36,189 nt of DNA, from NCBI GenBank assembly GCA_024408765.1, contig JAKSUR010000009.1, positions 1-36,189 of the forward strand, read 5' to 3'. A model generated the notes under the pieces. That model saw only the letters and a program-made list of their open reading frames with translations, had not been told where the DNA came from and ran no database searches. The stretch is from a bacterium (GTDB lineage: Bacteria; Cyanobacteriota; Vampirovibrionia; Gastranaerophilales; Gastranaerophilaceae). A program made the translations under genes and the position numbers. Every line of letters begins with the position of its first letter. Positions within the stretch are counted from its first letter, which is position 1. Shown in pieces: positions 1 through 7,870 of the stretch.

Positions 1-140
1 ATACGAGCTGCGTCTTCCGGTTTTAAACCGGGATCGTTGATTGCAACATACTCTATTTCATTGAAAATACCTTCTCTGATAGCTGCTCTCAATGTGTTTC
101 TTCCAATTCTTCCGAATCCGTTAATTGCTACTTTTACCAT
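1..140 (-). CDS. gapA: Glyceraldehyde-3-phosphate dehydrogenase, N-terminal part (cut by window edge)
   Basis: This is the first 46 codons of a minus-strand gene that runs off the left edge. The translation begins [20 protein letters not shown], the Rossmann NAD-binding start of type I GAPDH with its GFGRIGR dinucleotide loop, and continues to a VAINDPG segment after the second strand. GAPDH interconverts glyceraldehyde-3-phosphate and 1,3-bisphosphoglycerate in cytoplasmic glycolysis or gluconeogenesis. The ATG at 138-140 follows a good Shine-Dalgarno sequence (AAGGAG) 8-9 nt upstream. Catalytic Cys and His lie outside the window, so activity and exact type (glycolytic or NADP-linked) cannot be judged. 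The family call is very secure. Confidence 0.95.
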   Translation of the reverse strand, partial: MVKVAINGFGRIGRNTLRAAIREGIFNEIEYVAINDPGLKPEDAAR

Positions 141-184
141 AATTTTCACTCCTTCTTATTAGTAAAACTTCTCTTAACAGATTA

Positions 185-213
185 AGTGTAATGCAAACAC
201 AAAAAGTAATCAA
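185..213 (-). promoter_or_regulatory. Candidate sigma-70-type promoter for gapA
   Basis: Read on the minus strand, TTGATT (208-213) is followed after 17 nt by TACACT (185-190). This predicts a start site near 178 and a leader of about 38 nt that contains the gapA Shine-Dalgarno sequence. The rest of the 141-313 intergenic stretch is AT-rich and also holds TATAAT at 287-292 on the plus strand, a likely -10 for the divergent glycoside-hydrolase-like gene, with only a weak -35 (TTGTTT). No other structure is apparent there. Confidence 0.45.
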
Positions 214-322
214 GATAACATTTTATTTTACTGTTACATGTTCAAACATAAGGCTTTCTCTTATTGTTTTTATTTTTTAATAGACATATAATATTTTTGT
301 AACCGTTGGGGAAATGATTTTA

Positions 323-2155
323 ATGAAGAGAATAATTTGTTTTATATTTTTTGTAGTAGTATCTTTTTTTAGTCCGGTACTTGCCGGAAATTTGTTTGAA
401 GTGTATTCACCTGCAATAAATGAAATTGTGTTTAGAGAATCATCTTATCCACTTGATGTAATAGATCCCGTTGCTTCTACAAATTCTAATGGTGCAAACT
501 ATCCGGGGCTTCGTGGCGCAAATCAGCTTGTCGTGTATACCTCAGCATTTGGATTTCGCACGGGAACTAATGAATTTGGAACAGAAGCAATTATAAACGA
601 CGACACGGTTACATCACTTAGCGGTGCGGATTCCCTTATTCCTGTTAACGGTGCAGTTATAAGCGGTCATGGAAAGGCAAAATCATGGATTAACGAAAAT
701 GTTATGGTTGGTGCAAAAATATTTATTGATGTCGAAAATAAGACAATTACTTCTTATATTACTTCAGAAACATTTTTGTATGCGGCAAAAGAGCGAGTTA
801 AAGAAGTGCAGGAAATGCTGGCTTTTTATTGCAAAAATTGTTTAAATTATAACGGCAAACGCACAGAACAAAATTTAAGCAAAGCACAAGATTTTATTTA
901 CAAGGCACAAAATGATTCCGAGGATTCACAAAAATATTCTTCGAAAGCAATTGAGTACGCAAATCAAGCTATGTCAACTGTTGTTCCTTATGATTGTTCC
1001 GAGCTTAAAGGCGTTTGGATTCGACCGACTTATTACAATAAAAAAGATATCGAAACTGTTTTAGATAATATGCAAAGCATTGGTATTAATAATGTGTTTT
1101 TGGAAACTTATTATCACGGAAAAACAATATTCCCTTCAAGAACAATGGAAAAATATGGCTTTGTCAAGCAATATGAGGATTTCGTCGGATTTGATCCGCT
1201 AAAAACATGGATTAATGAAGCTCATAAAAGAGGAATAAAAGTTCATGTGTGGTTTCAAACTTTTTATGTCGGAAATACTCCTCCGGAAACAAATCCAATG
1301 TATATTCTTGCAGTACATCCAGAGTGGACTAACAGACAAAAGAAAAATGCATTTTCCGAGAAAATACCTTATTCGGTTTCTGAACATAACGGTTATTTTA
1401 TTGATCCGGCAAATCCTGATGTGCAAACATTTTTATATGAACTTTTGTGTGAAATCGTTAATCGCTACAAACCTGACGGTATAAATCTTGATTATATAAG
1501 GTATCCTCAATCCTTAACTCCGAATTATTCAAATTATGATTTATCAAACTGGGGTTATACAGAATATGCAAGAAATGAGTTTAGAGGGATATATGGAACT
1601 GATCCGATGGAAATTGATATCAATAATCCCTTATGGTCATATTGGAGATTTTACCGTATGTCAAAAATAACTGATTTTGTAAAAAAAATAAGTTATTTAT
1701 GCAGAAGTAACAAAGTAACTTTAACCACTGTAATATTTCCAAACAGGGCAAATGCAATAGATACAAAACTCCAAGATTGGAAAAGTTGGTCAATTAACAA
1801 TTTTGTTGACGGATTTACACCTCTGTTTTTAACCTGCGATGACAAAACTGAAGCTAATTTGGCAGAAGAAATCATACGCAACAAATCTGCTGCCACAAAA
1901 ATATATGCAGGTTTGTTTGTAACTTTTATGAACGGAGCTAATACTGATTTAATTAAGCAAATTCATACATCAAGAAAATATAATTTTAATGGTATTATTA
2001 TATTCGATTATGCCCATTTTGGCGAAAATTACGTTGATGTTTTAACTCAAAGTATATTAAAACCAAACGGTCGTGACATTGTTATAAGCGGTTCCGGCTA
2101 TAATAAACCTACAATCATTCAATTTAAATCAAGAGGTTCAGGGCGTGGAAGATAA
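323..2155 (+). CDS. Secreted family-10 glycoside-hydrolase-like protein (GHL10/DUF187)
   Basis: This is a 610-aa exported protein. Residues 1-22 form a Sec signal peptide (KR, a hydrophobic core, then PVLAG). Residues from about 230 to the C-terminus match the GHL10 (DUF187) TIM-barrel family: an L-K-G-V-W-I-R-P first strand, an F-L-E-T-Y strand, a G-I-K-V-H-V-W-F strand, then F-I-D-P-A and I-N-L-D-Y-I-R-Y-P strands. Proteins of this family are putative polysaccharide-acting enzymes of the envelope; the true substrate is unknown. A separate domain of about 200 residues precedes the barrel and includes a helical linker. An ATG three codons upstream (314) is possible, but GGGG lies only 2 nt before it; from 323 it lies 11 nt away. 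The 3' end overlaps the next gene by 11 bp. Confidence 0.8.
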   Translation: MKRIICFIFFVVVSFFSPVLAGNLFEVYSPAINEIVFRESSYPLDVIDPVASTNSNGANYPGLRGANQLVVYTSAFGFRTGTNEFGTEAIINDDTVTSLSGADSLIPVNGAVISGHGKAKSWINENVMVGAKIFIDVENKTITSYITSETFLYAAKERVKEVQEMLAFYCKNCLNYNGKRTEQNLSKAQDFIYKAQNDSEDSQKYSSKAIEYANQAMSTVVPYDCSELKGVWIRPTYYNKKDIETVLDNMQSIGINNVFLETYYHGKTIFPSRTMEKYGFVKQYEDFVGFDPLKTWINEAHKRGIKVHVWFQTFYVGNTPPETNPMYILAVHPEWTNRQKKNAFSEKIPYSVSEHNGYFIDPANPDVQTFLYELLCEIVNRYKPDGINLDYIRYPQSLTPNYSNYDLSNWGYTEYARNEFRGIYGTDPMEIDINNPLWSYWRFYRMSKITDFVKKISYLCRSNKVTLTTVIFPNRANAIDTKLQDWKSWSINNFVDGFTPLFLTCDDKTEANLAEEIIRNKSAATKIYAGLFVTFMNGANTDLIKQIHTSRKYNFNGIIIFDYAHFGENYVDVLTQSILKPNGRDIVISGSGYNKPTIIQFKSRGSGRGR

Positions 2156-2342
2156 TGAAGTCGGTAATATCAGTAAGCGAAAATTCCTTGGTATATGGTT
2201 TGATTGTTGCGGAACTTATGGCAGAATATACAAAACAAAAGACGGAACAATGTACAGAGGCAGATGCCCAAGGTGTTTACGTCCGGTACAAGTGAAAATC
2301 GGCGGTGAAGGTACAAATAGGAGGTTTTTTCGTGGTAGCTAG
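2145..2342 (+). CDS. Small zinc-ribbon-like protein (65 aa)
   Basis: This short protein has a C-C pair at residues 21-22 (FDCCGTYGRIY) and a CPRC knuckle at about 41-44 (GRCPRCLRPV), so four cysteines could form one zinc site. The charged C-terminus ends in a T-N-R-R-F-F run. The start is GTG with AGAGG 8 nt upstream. It overlaps the upstream hydrolase gene by 11 bp and the downstream peptidase by 11 bp, so the three are probably translationally coupled. The function is unknown. The compact invariant look (G-x-Y-x-R-I-Y, G-T-x-Y-x-G-x-C-P-R-C) suggests a conserved family, and an RNA- or protein-binding ribbon is plausible. There is no membrane or signal segment. Confidence 0.65.
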   Translation: MEDNEVGNISKRKFLGIWFDCCGTYGRIYKTKDGTMYRGRCPRCLRPVQVKIGGEGTNRRFFRGS

Positions 2343-3579
2343 TTTGAACGATTTAAGAAATCAAAATGAAGTTTTAGATATTTTTTGTAATCTTGTTTCA
2401 ATTCCGTCTCCTTCTTTAAAAGAAGAAAAAGTCGTTGAATGGATTTTGGATTTTTGCAAAAAAAATAACATAGATGGGAAAATTGATAATTATGGAAATA
2501 TTTATATTAATATTCCGCCGACTGACTCATCGAAAGAGCCGATTATGTTATCTTCACACATGGACGTCGTGGGAGATGACAGCCCGATTGATATTTATTT
2601 GGATGAAAATAATTTTATTCATGCGAAAGGCAGAACCCTTGGCGCTGATGATAAAGTAGGTGTTGCATGTGCTTTGATGCTTGCAAAAGATTTGACAAGA
2701 AATTCTGATAAATATTCTCATGGCGGATTGGAAATTACGTTTACAAGAGATGAAGAAACCGGCATGAGCGGAGTTGAACATGTTGAGTTTGAAAAAATTA
2801 AGTCAAAATATATTTTAGTATGTGATGCGGATAAACTTGGACAATTACAAATTTCAGGTGCAAGTTATACTAATGCAAAAATTATAGTTAAAGGTTTAAA
2901 AGGCGGACATTCAGGAATTGATATAGGAGATTCAACCAGATTGAACGCTGCAAAATTAACCGCAGAATTAATTGCAGAATTTCCGCAAGGTGCATATTAT
3001 TCTGATGAAACAGGCGTTATAACTTCTTGTAACATCGGTGCGATTGTTGCGGGCGGTATACAAAATTCCGTTGCTTCAATTGTTGAAAAAGGTATTAAAA
3101 CAAATGATTATATTACTGAAATTATGAAAAAAACTTCCACAAATATAATAAATACGCTGGGCATGGTTTCATATTCCATTCGGAGTGCCTCAGTTGAAAA
3201 AGAAAATGAACTTAAATCTTTGATGGTATCAATTGTTGATAAATTTAATCAAAAATATAAAGGATTTGCAGAAGCTTCAATTGAATTCGAGGTGCATTTG
3301 CTTCCGTTTGAAAAAGCTGATGATGACAGAATAGAAAAAGTACATACAAAAGCTTGTGAAAAAGTTGGTATTAAAAATGAAATATCTTCATTCCATGCCG
3401 GTGCTGAAACGCATATATATTGTCATAACAAAAATGCGAAAGGTGAAACATTCATGCCTTCACTTTTAGGACTGGCGGATATATATAATATGCATTCCGC
3501 TTCTGAAAAAGTTGATTATAAAAGTTTACTCAAAGGCTATGAAGTTATAAAAAACACATTTATAAGTTTTAATAAATAG
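2332..3579 (+). CDS. M20 family peptidase, PepT-like (tripeptidase/aminopeptidase)
   Basis: This is a 415-aa zinc aminopeptidase of clan MH, cytoplasmic, presumably releasing N-terminal residues from short peptides. Visible active-site motifs are SSHMDVVGDD (His76, Asp78), TLGADDKVG (bridging Asp106), TRDEETGMSG (Glu pair 141-142) and CDADKLG. The dimerisation domain begins near GLKGGHSGIDIG, and the C-terminal metal-His segment is in NMHSASEKV. I chose a GTG start at 2332 because a perfect AGGAGG lies 7-8 nt upstream; the in-frame ATG at 2305 has no such site. The last codons of the zinc-ribbon gene overlap this start. PepT is the nearest known family, but the natural peptide length specificity is not evident. 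Confidence 0.85.
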   Translation: MVASLNDLRNQNEVLDIFCNLVSIPSPSLKEEKVVEWILDFCKKNNIDGKIDNYGNIYINIPPTDSSKEPIMLSSHMDVVGDDSPIDIYLDENNFIHAKGRTLGADDKVGVACALMLAKDLTRNSDKYSHGGLEITFTRDEETGMSGVEHVEFEKIKSKYILVCDADKLGQLQISGASYTNAKIIVKGLKGGHSGIDIGDSTRLNAAKLTAELIAEFPQGAYYSDETGVITSCNIGAIVAGGIQNSVASIVEKGIKTNDYITEIMKKTSTNIINTLGMVSYSIRSASVEKENELKSLMVSIVDKFNQKYKGFAEASIEFEVHLLPFEKADDDRIEKVHTKACEKVGIKNEISSFHAGAETHIYCHNKNAKGETFMPSLLGLADIYNMHSASEKVDYKSLLKGYEVIKNTFISFNK

Positions 3580-3631
3580 CAAAAAAAATTTATATATTTT
3601 AGTAGTAATTGTCATTACTCAGGAGATAAAA

Positions 3632-4006
3632 ATGAAAACATTAAGTATAAATCCATTTAATTTAAAACAGGTAAAATGTGCATTACGCAAACAAAAGCAT
3701 GTTGAAATTCCAACCACACTGCCACCCGAACTTTATGATAAACTAAAAGGTGTTCAAGGTTCATTAGACTATATGGCAACCAATCTTGGCATGAATATTA
3801 ATATCCGTTCATTTTCCGATTTCCCATTTAATAAATTGTGTATGTTTGAGTGTGATCGTGGCAAGAAATGGTATTATACACGAATATATGCTAATAATGA
3901 CGAATTAGAAATAACAAAATTAATATACAAAGCGGCAAGTTATACTTATCCGCAAAAACCTGACCCGTATGAGTCTGCAAAAAAACATTTTAATATTAAT
4001 CGTTAA
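3632..4006 (+). CDS. Uncharacterised 124-aa protein
   Basis: I do not recognise this protein. It starts MKTLSINPFNLKQVKCALRK and is basic and soluble, with no signal peptide or TM segment. It contains a P-T-T-L-P-P-E-L segment, a central predicted alpha/beta region and a K-W-Y-Y-T-R-I-Y strand. The ATG has AGGAG 6 nt upstream, so it is probably expressed. It is separated from the peptidase by 52 bp of AT-rich DNA and its last 11 bp overlap the convergent adk gene. The N-terminal I-N-P-F-N-L run loosely recalls the F-K tag of other proteins in this window, but it is too divergent to include with them. Confidence 0.6.
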   Translation: MKTLSINPFNLKQVKCALRKQKHVEIPTTLPPELYDKLKGVQGSLDYMATNLGMNINIRSFSDFPFNKLCMFECDRGKKWYYTRIYANNDELEITKLIYKAASYTYPQKPDPYESAKKHFNINR

Positions 4007-4655
4007 TAACTTTTAATAATCTGTTCCAAACTTCTTCGATTGTGCCATTTGCATTAATTTTACGCAAAACACCTTTATTTTTATAAAATTCAATCAATGG
4101 TGCGGTTTGTTCAAAGTAGGTGTTAAATCTTTCCTTTGCAATTTCTTCCGTATCATCAGTTCGTGTTTTAAGCTCGACATTACATTTGTCACAAATATTT
4201 TCAATTTTTGAAGGTTTGAATTTTTTGTTATAAATTTCTCCGCATTTTGGACACGATTGACGGTGAATAATTCTTTCGGCGAGAATTTCTGTATCAATAT
4301 CAAAATATACTGCAATTAGAGAAGCCTCAATATCTTTGTCAATTTTGTCATTGATTTCATCAAGTTTTAAAGCTTGCTCCATACTTCTTGGATATCCGTC
4401 AAGAACATAACCGTTATTACAATCTTGTTCTGCAAGACGTTTTCCTATTATAGTCGCTACCAAATCAAGCGGAACAAGATGACCTTGGTCAATATGAAAT
4501 TTTGCGATTTTTCCTTCTTCTGTTTCTTTTGCAATTTCCGCTCTCAAAAGAGAGCCAGTATCAATATGCGGAAACCCAAAATATTCAGCTAATCTGCCTG
4601 TTTGTGTACCTTTTCCGCACGCAGGCGGGCCTAAAAAAATCAACTCTTTCTTCAT
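3996..4655 (-). CDS. adk: Adenylate kinase with zinc-type LID
   Basis: This 219-aa enzyme catalyses AMP + ATP to 2 ADP. The P-loop is GPPACGKGTQ (residues 9-18), with Ala-Cys in place of the common Gly-Ala. Other family features are HIDTGSLLRAEI (AMP site), GYVLDGYPRSMEQA and the LID, which carries four cysteines in CPKCG...CDKC near residues 134-157, as in zinc-binding long-form kinases of Gram-positives and thermophiles. TRTDDTEE follows the LID. The start has AGGAG 8 nt upstream. It lies 34 bp downstream of folC on the same strand, so the two probably form an operon. The 3' end overlaps the convergent 124-aa gene by 11 bp. Confidence 0.95.
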   Translation of the reverse strand: MKKELIFLGPPACGKGTQTGRLAEYFGFPHIDTGSLLRAEIAKETEEGKIAKFHIDQGHLVPLDLVATIIGKRLAEQDCNNGYVLDGYPRSMEQALKLDEINDKIDKDIEASLIAVYFDIDTEILAERIIHRQSCPKCGEIYNKKFKPSKIENICDKCNVELKTRTDDTEEIAKERFNTYFEQTAPLIEFYKNKGVLRKINANGTIEEVWNRLLKVIND

Positions 4656-4689
4656 TAAAAGGACTCCTTGTACTTTATAAATTATAAAC

Positions 4690-5847
4690 CTAAAACTTCA
4701 TTTTGCCAATCATATAAAAAGAACCACAAATGATGTTTAATTTATCATCATCAAGGTTTAAACTTTTAGTATATCTATTTGTTTTATACATACACGCATT
4801 ATTCAATTCTTCATAAGTACATGCATTTGGATAATCAAATTCATTAAAGTATATTTCGTCATCTTCTTTGAATAAAATTTCTATCATTTGCTTGTAATCT
4901 TTTGTGTTTAAGCATCCAAATACAAAGCGTCTTTTTATATCAGGAAAATAATAATCAAGATTTTCTCTTAAAGCTTTTATTCCGTTTGGATTGTGAGAAG
5001 CATCAACAATCAGGTTTTTATCTTTGAAATATTGAAATCTGTATGGATTATTAACTTTTGGTAAAGCTTTTAATATTAATTCTTCATTTATTTCAGGAAA
5101 AACATAGTTTATAGCCGTTAATGCAAGTGAAAGATTTTCTGTTTGATGAAGTCCTTTGAGGGAAAGTGCATCAATAAATTTTTTGTCCACCGAAGGTGAA
5201 ACCAAAATGAACATTGAATTGAGTTTGTCTGCCGTATCTTTTATGACTTCATAACTTTCGGATGTTATAACGGTAGAATTTGATTTAATTATACCTGCTT
5301 TTTCATAAGCAATTTGTTCTTTTGTGTTTCCCAATTTATCAGTATGATCTAAGTCAATTTTTGTTATTATTGAACAAAGATTCTCCTTAATAACATTTGT
5401 TGCATCAAGCCTTCCGCCTAATCCTGTTTCTAATATCACTATGTCAACTTGATTATCGTTAAAATATAAAAACATTATTACGGTAAGAATCTCAAATTCT
5501 GTTAAGTATATTTTTAATTCTTTTGTTTTATTGTATATTTTTTCGAAATATTCGGAAAAAATTTTTTTTGATATTTCAACTCCTGAAATTTTTATACGCT
5601 CAGTATATTCATAAATATGAGGACTTGTATAAAGTCCTGTTTTAAACCCGGCTTCTCTTAATATTGAATCCAAAATTGTGCAAACTGATCCTTTGCCGTT
5701 TGTGCCTGCAACATGAATATATTTTAAATTGTTTTCAGGATTTCCAAACTCTTTTAGAACAGCAGAAATTCTATCCAAACCTGTTTCTATATAAAACATT
5801 TCCTTTGAATGAAGTTTTTTAATTGTACTTTCATAACTTAAACTCAT
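4690..5847 (-). CDS. folC: Folylpolyglutamate synthase / dihydrofolate synthase (FolC)
   Basis: This 385-aa Mur-ligase-type enzyme adds glutamate to folates and, in bifunctional forms, makes dihydrofolate. Motifs visible are HVAGTNGKGSVCTILDS (P-loop), GLYTSPHIYEYTERIKI, ILETGLGGRLDATN, a carbamate-Lys region in YEKAGIIK, and VDASHNPNGIKALRENL in the C-terminal domain. It is somewhat shorter than E. coli FolC (about 420 aa), mainly in the C-terminal domain. There is no Shine-Dalgarno sequence before the ATG; instead TAAAAT sits 6 nt upstream, suggesting a leaderless transcript. It is followed by adk after 34 bp. The gene is divergent from the GNAT-like gene across a 54-bp spacer. Confidence 0.93.
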   Translation of the reverse strand: MSLSYESTIKKLHSKEMFYIETGLDRISAVLKEFGNPENNLKYIHVAGTNGKGSVCTILDSILREAGFKTGLYTSPHIYEYTERIKISGVEISKKIFSEYFEKIYNKTKELKIYLTEFEILTVIMFLYFNDNQVDIVILETGLGGRLDATNVIKENLCSIITKIDLDHTDKLGNTKEQIAYEKAGIIKSNSTVITSESYEVIKDTADKLNSMFILVSPSVDKKFIDALSLKGLHQTENLSLALTAINYVFPEINEELILKALPKVNNPYRFQYFKDKNLIVDASHNPNGIKALRENLDYYFPDIKRRFVFGCLNTKDYKQMIEILFKEDDEIYFNEFDYPNACTYEELNNACMYKTNRYTKSLNLDDDKLNIICGSFYMIGKMKF

Positions 5848-5853
5848 ACTTAA

Positions 5854-5859
5854 ATTTTA
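5854..5859 (-). promoter_or_regulatory. Candidate -10 element of a leaderless folC promoter
   Basis: TAAAAT on the minus strand is followed by TTAAGT and then the folC ATG at 5845-5847. No purine-rich ribosome-binding site exists in the 54-bp divergent spacer. No convincing -35 is seen at 16-18 nt, so this call rests on the spacing it shares with holA, mutS, the prenyl synthase and the tolC-like gene. Confidence 0.35.
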
Positions 5860-5901
5860 CAATAAATAGCAAAATTTTTATTTTTGAATTTTTAAATTGA
5901 T

Positions 5902-6453
5902 ATGGATTCAATAAGTTTTAAGGCAAATTTAGTAAATAATGCAGTTATAAAATATCGCAAACCGAATAAATTATATAGCGATTTATCTGTGTCTATTGTC
6001 AGAATGACGAACACGAAAAGTGATCAGAATGCAATTCGTAAAATTGCAACTCTTTGGAGAAATATATCAGGCAAGCAAGAATATACTTTTGCTGATATAA
6101 TGTATCAAAGAGTCTTTAATCGTTCAAGTAAAATTATATATGCTTTAACAACTCAATCATCAAATTATAAAAAACTTTGTCCGGAAGAAGTGTTAGGTAT
6201 GGTTGAATTTAATCATAATAAAAAGAACTGCATTATTGACTGTGTGCAAACCCGACCTGATTGTATAAATTCTGAAAATAAGAATCCGTACAAAGGAATA
6301 GGAGCGGCAATGATGCTTTCTTTAATAAATTTAACAGATTGCAGAAAATTCTATCTATATTCAAAAGAGGAAACAATGAAATTTTATGAAAAATTAGGTT
6401 TTAAAGTCAGCAATCGAGAATTATCTTGTCCTTTAATGGTTTATGAAAAATAG
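5902..6453 (+). CDS. GNAT-like N-acetyltransferase with N-terminal FKAN tag
   Basis: This 183-aa protein ends in a recognisable GNAT core. Motif A appears as N-P-Y-K-G-I-G-A-A-M-M-L-S (about residues 128-140, acetyl-CoA pyrophosphate loop) and motif B as F-Y-E-K-L-G-F-K (161-168), preceded by a V-L-G-M-V-E-F strand. The first ten residues, MDSISFKANL, are not part of the fold. They resemble the N-terminal F-K-S tags of the two cargo proteins at 16.7-20.3 kb. The substrate is unknown. There is no Shine-Dalgarno site before the ATG and only AT-rich sequence upstream. It stands alone between divergent folC and the convergent hydrolase operon, whose stop lies 2 bp away. Confidence 0.7.
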   Translation: MDSISFKANLVNNAVIKYRKPNKLYSDLSVSIVRMTNTKSDQNAIRKIATLWRNISGKQEYTFADIMYQRVFNRSSKIIYALTTQSSNYKKLCPEEVLGMVEFNHNKKNCIIDCVQTRPDCINSENKNPYKGIGAAMMLSLINLTDCRKFYLYSKEETMKFYEKLGFKVSNRELSCPLMVYEK

Positions 6454-6455
6454 AC

Positions 6456-7118
6456 CTAAATTTCTCCCGTTACACCAATTTTCATAATGACCGGCATTTT
6501 ACCCTTTTCTCGAATTTGTCGTTCAAAATCCGATATATCAACTTTTATTGCATCAAATGTATCATAATGCATAGGTATAACAGCAGTAACGCCAAGCCAT
6601 TCTGATGCTTGCACTGCCGCTTCTATATCCATTGTATAAGTTCCGCCTATAGGAAGCATTGCGGCATCAGGTTCATATAATTCACCTATTACTTTCATTT
6701 CCGAATTAAGTGATGTATCGCCTGCATGGTAAAAAGAATGACCGGCAACCTCAAAAACAAAACCGCAAGGACATCCTCCATAAGTACCGTCACTAAAAGA
6801 ACTCGAATGAAAAGCAGGAACGGCAATAAACTTAAAATCACCGTAGTCTTGCCACGCACCAAGTCCTATTCCGTTTGTTCTAACTCCAAATTTTGCACAA
6901 TAATTGGCAAGTTCAAAAATTCCAGTTATTCTTGCACCTGTTTTTTGAGCAATTTCTATTGCACTTCCCAAATGATCACCATGAGCGTGTGTTACAAAAA
7001 TATCTGTTACACCGTCAGGATTGTAATTAGGACATTTGACCAGAAACGGGTCTATAAGAATCTTGTGTTCTTTTGTTACAATTTCAAATGCACTATGACC
7101 AAGGTATGTTAGTTTCAT
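6456..7118 (-). CDS. UPF0173-type metal-dependent hydrolase
   Basis: This 220-aa metallo-beta-lactamase-fold protein opens MKLTYLGHSAFEI, typical of UPF0173. The binuclear metal site is seen as T-H-A-H-G-D-H (His44, His46, Asp48, His49), followed by P-A-F-H-S-S, the Y-H-A-G-D-T-S loop and the C-terminal I-P-M-H-Y strand. Length matches the family (about 225 aa). The substrate is unknown. Its start lies 26 bp inside the upstream HxlR gene, with GGAGAAG 7 nt before the ATG, so the two are translationally coupled. This suggests the regulator responds to or controls the same small-molecule stress or metabolite. Confidence 0.85.
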   Translation of the reverse strand: MKLTYLGHSAFEIVTKEHKILIDPFLVKCPNYNPDGVTDIFVTHAHGDHLGSAIEIAQKTGARITGIFELANYCAKFGVRTNGIGLGAWQDYGDFKFIAVPAFHSSSFSDGTYGGCPCGFVFEVAGHSFYHAGDTSLNSEMKVIGELYEPDAAMLPIGGTYTMDIEAAVQASEWLGVTAVIPMHYDTFDAIKVDISDFERQIREKGKMPVIMKIGVTGEI

Positions 7119-7455
7119 TGTTGTACTTCTCCATTAATTTGCGTAATCTTTTGTACTCTTTTCCCCATTTTGTCATTGAATCCAAAACAGGTTTGAGTGT
7201 ATATCCGATATCTGTTAAATAATATTCAATTTTGACAGGTTGACCCTCATATTCTTCTCTTACAATTAATCCGTCAGTTTCCATCTCCCTAAGACAAGCT
7301 GTTAATACTTTTGCTGTGCAACCAAGCTTTTTCTTAAGTTCCACAAAACGCATTTCTTTTATAAGTAGCTCTTTTATAATAAGTAATTTCCATTTTGCAC
7401 CAACAAGTTCTAAAAGAACTATTAGCGGATTTGTGGACAATTTTTTATCAGACAT
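7093..7455 (-). CDS. HxlR-family winged-helix transcriptional regulator
   Basis: This 120-aa protein shows the HxlR pattern: L-V-G-A-K-W-K-L-L-I-I-K-E-L, then M-R-F-V-E-L-K-K-K-L-G, a recognition helix around A-K-V-L-T-A-C-L-R-E-M-E, and the wing V-K-I-E-Y-Y-L-T-D-I-G-Y. These dimeric regulators usually sense electrophiles, aldehydes or redox state. The usual N-terminal sensor cysteine is absent; cysteines occur in the HTH (G-C-T-A, A-C-L). The start ATG at 7453-7455 has GAGG 9 nt upstream, better than upstream in-frame starts at 7464 or 7485. It begins one base after the stop of the 107-aa gene and overlaps the hydrolase gene downstream. Confidence 0.88.
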   Translation of the reverse strand: MSDKKLSTNPLIVLLELVGAKWKLLIIKELLIKEMRFVELKKKLGCTAKVLTACLREMETDGLIVREEYEGQPVKIEYYLTDIGYTLKPVLDSMTKWGKEYKRLRKLMEKYNNETNIPWS

Positions 7456-7456
7456 A

Positions 7457-7780
7457 TTATTCATCCTCTTTGTTTTTTTCTGCAAAATTCCACAAATCGT
7501 TAAGTTTATCTTTTATACCAAACCTTCCAAACCATTTTACAACAAATCTTTCTTCATAACCCAACCCCCCATTAATCTTACTAAATCCATTAAGTAAAAA
7601 TGTAGCTTCTGAAATTGAAATTCTTATAATAACATGTGGAAGAGGATTTTTAGAAGGATCCATCCAAATTTTTAGATTATTATACTTTGCGTTGCTAACA
7701 GATTTTATGTTGTGTGCATCAGATTGCTCTTGTATAATAAAATCTTTTATGCTGTCTTCCATATCTTTGAATGTAGTCAT
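7457..7780 (-). CDS. Uncharacterised 107-aa protein, first gene of the HxlR operon
   Basis: This protein is not recognised. It is a small soluble protein with no signal or TM segment, a predicted amphipathic N-terminal helix, a central strand V-I-I-R-I-S-I-S-E-A-T-F, a glycine-rich turn (I-N-G-G-L-G-Y) and an aromatic C-terminal helix (V-V-K-W-F-G-R-F-G). An AGGA lies about 10 nt before the ATG. The stop codon is 1 nt from the HxlR start, which fixes it as part of that operon. The pattern resembles a small alpha/beta sensor or binding protein, but I cannot support a function. Confidence 0.6.
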   Translation of the reverse strand: MTTFKDMEDSIKDFIIQEQSDAHNIKSVSNAKYNNLKIWMDPSKNPLPHVIIRISISEATFLLNGFSKINGGLGYEERFVVKWFGRFGIKDKLNDLWNFAEKNKEDE

Positions 7781-7870
7781 TTCTCAATATCCTAAAATAT
7801 CTTGTTTTTTTAGTATACCACATTTTTAATTTTGTGTATAATAATGTTTATAATCTAAGGAGAATAAATA

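Noticed and set aside
3632-3670. Fourth F-K tag (I-N-P-F-N-L-K) in the 124-aa protein
   Set aside because: The F-K core is not intact and the similarity depends on a permissive alignment.
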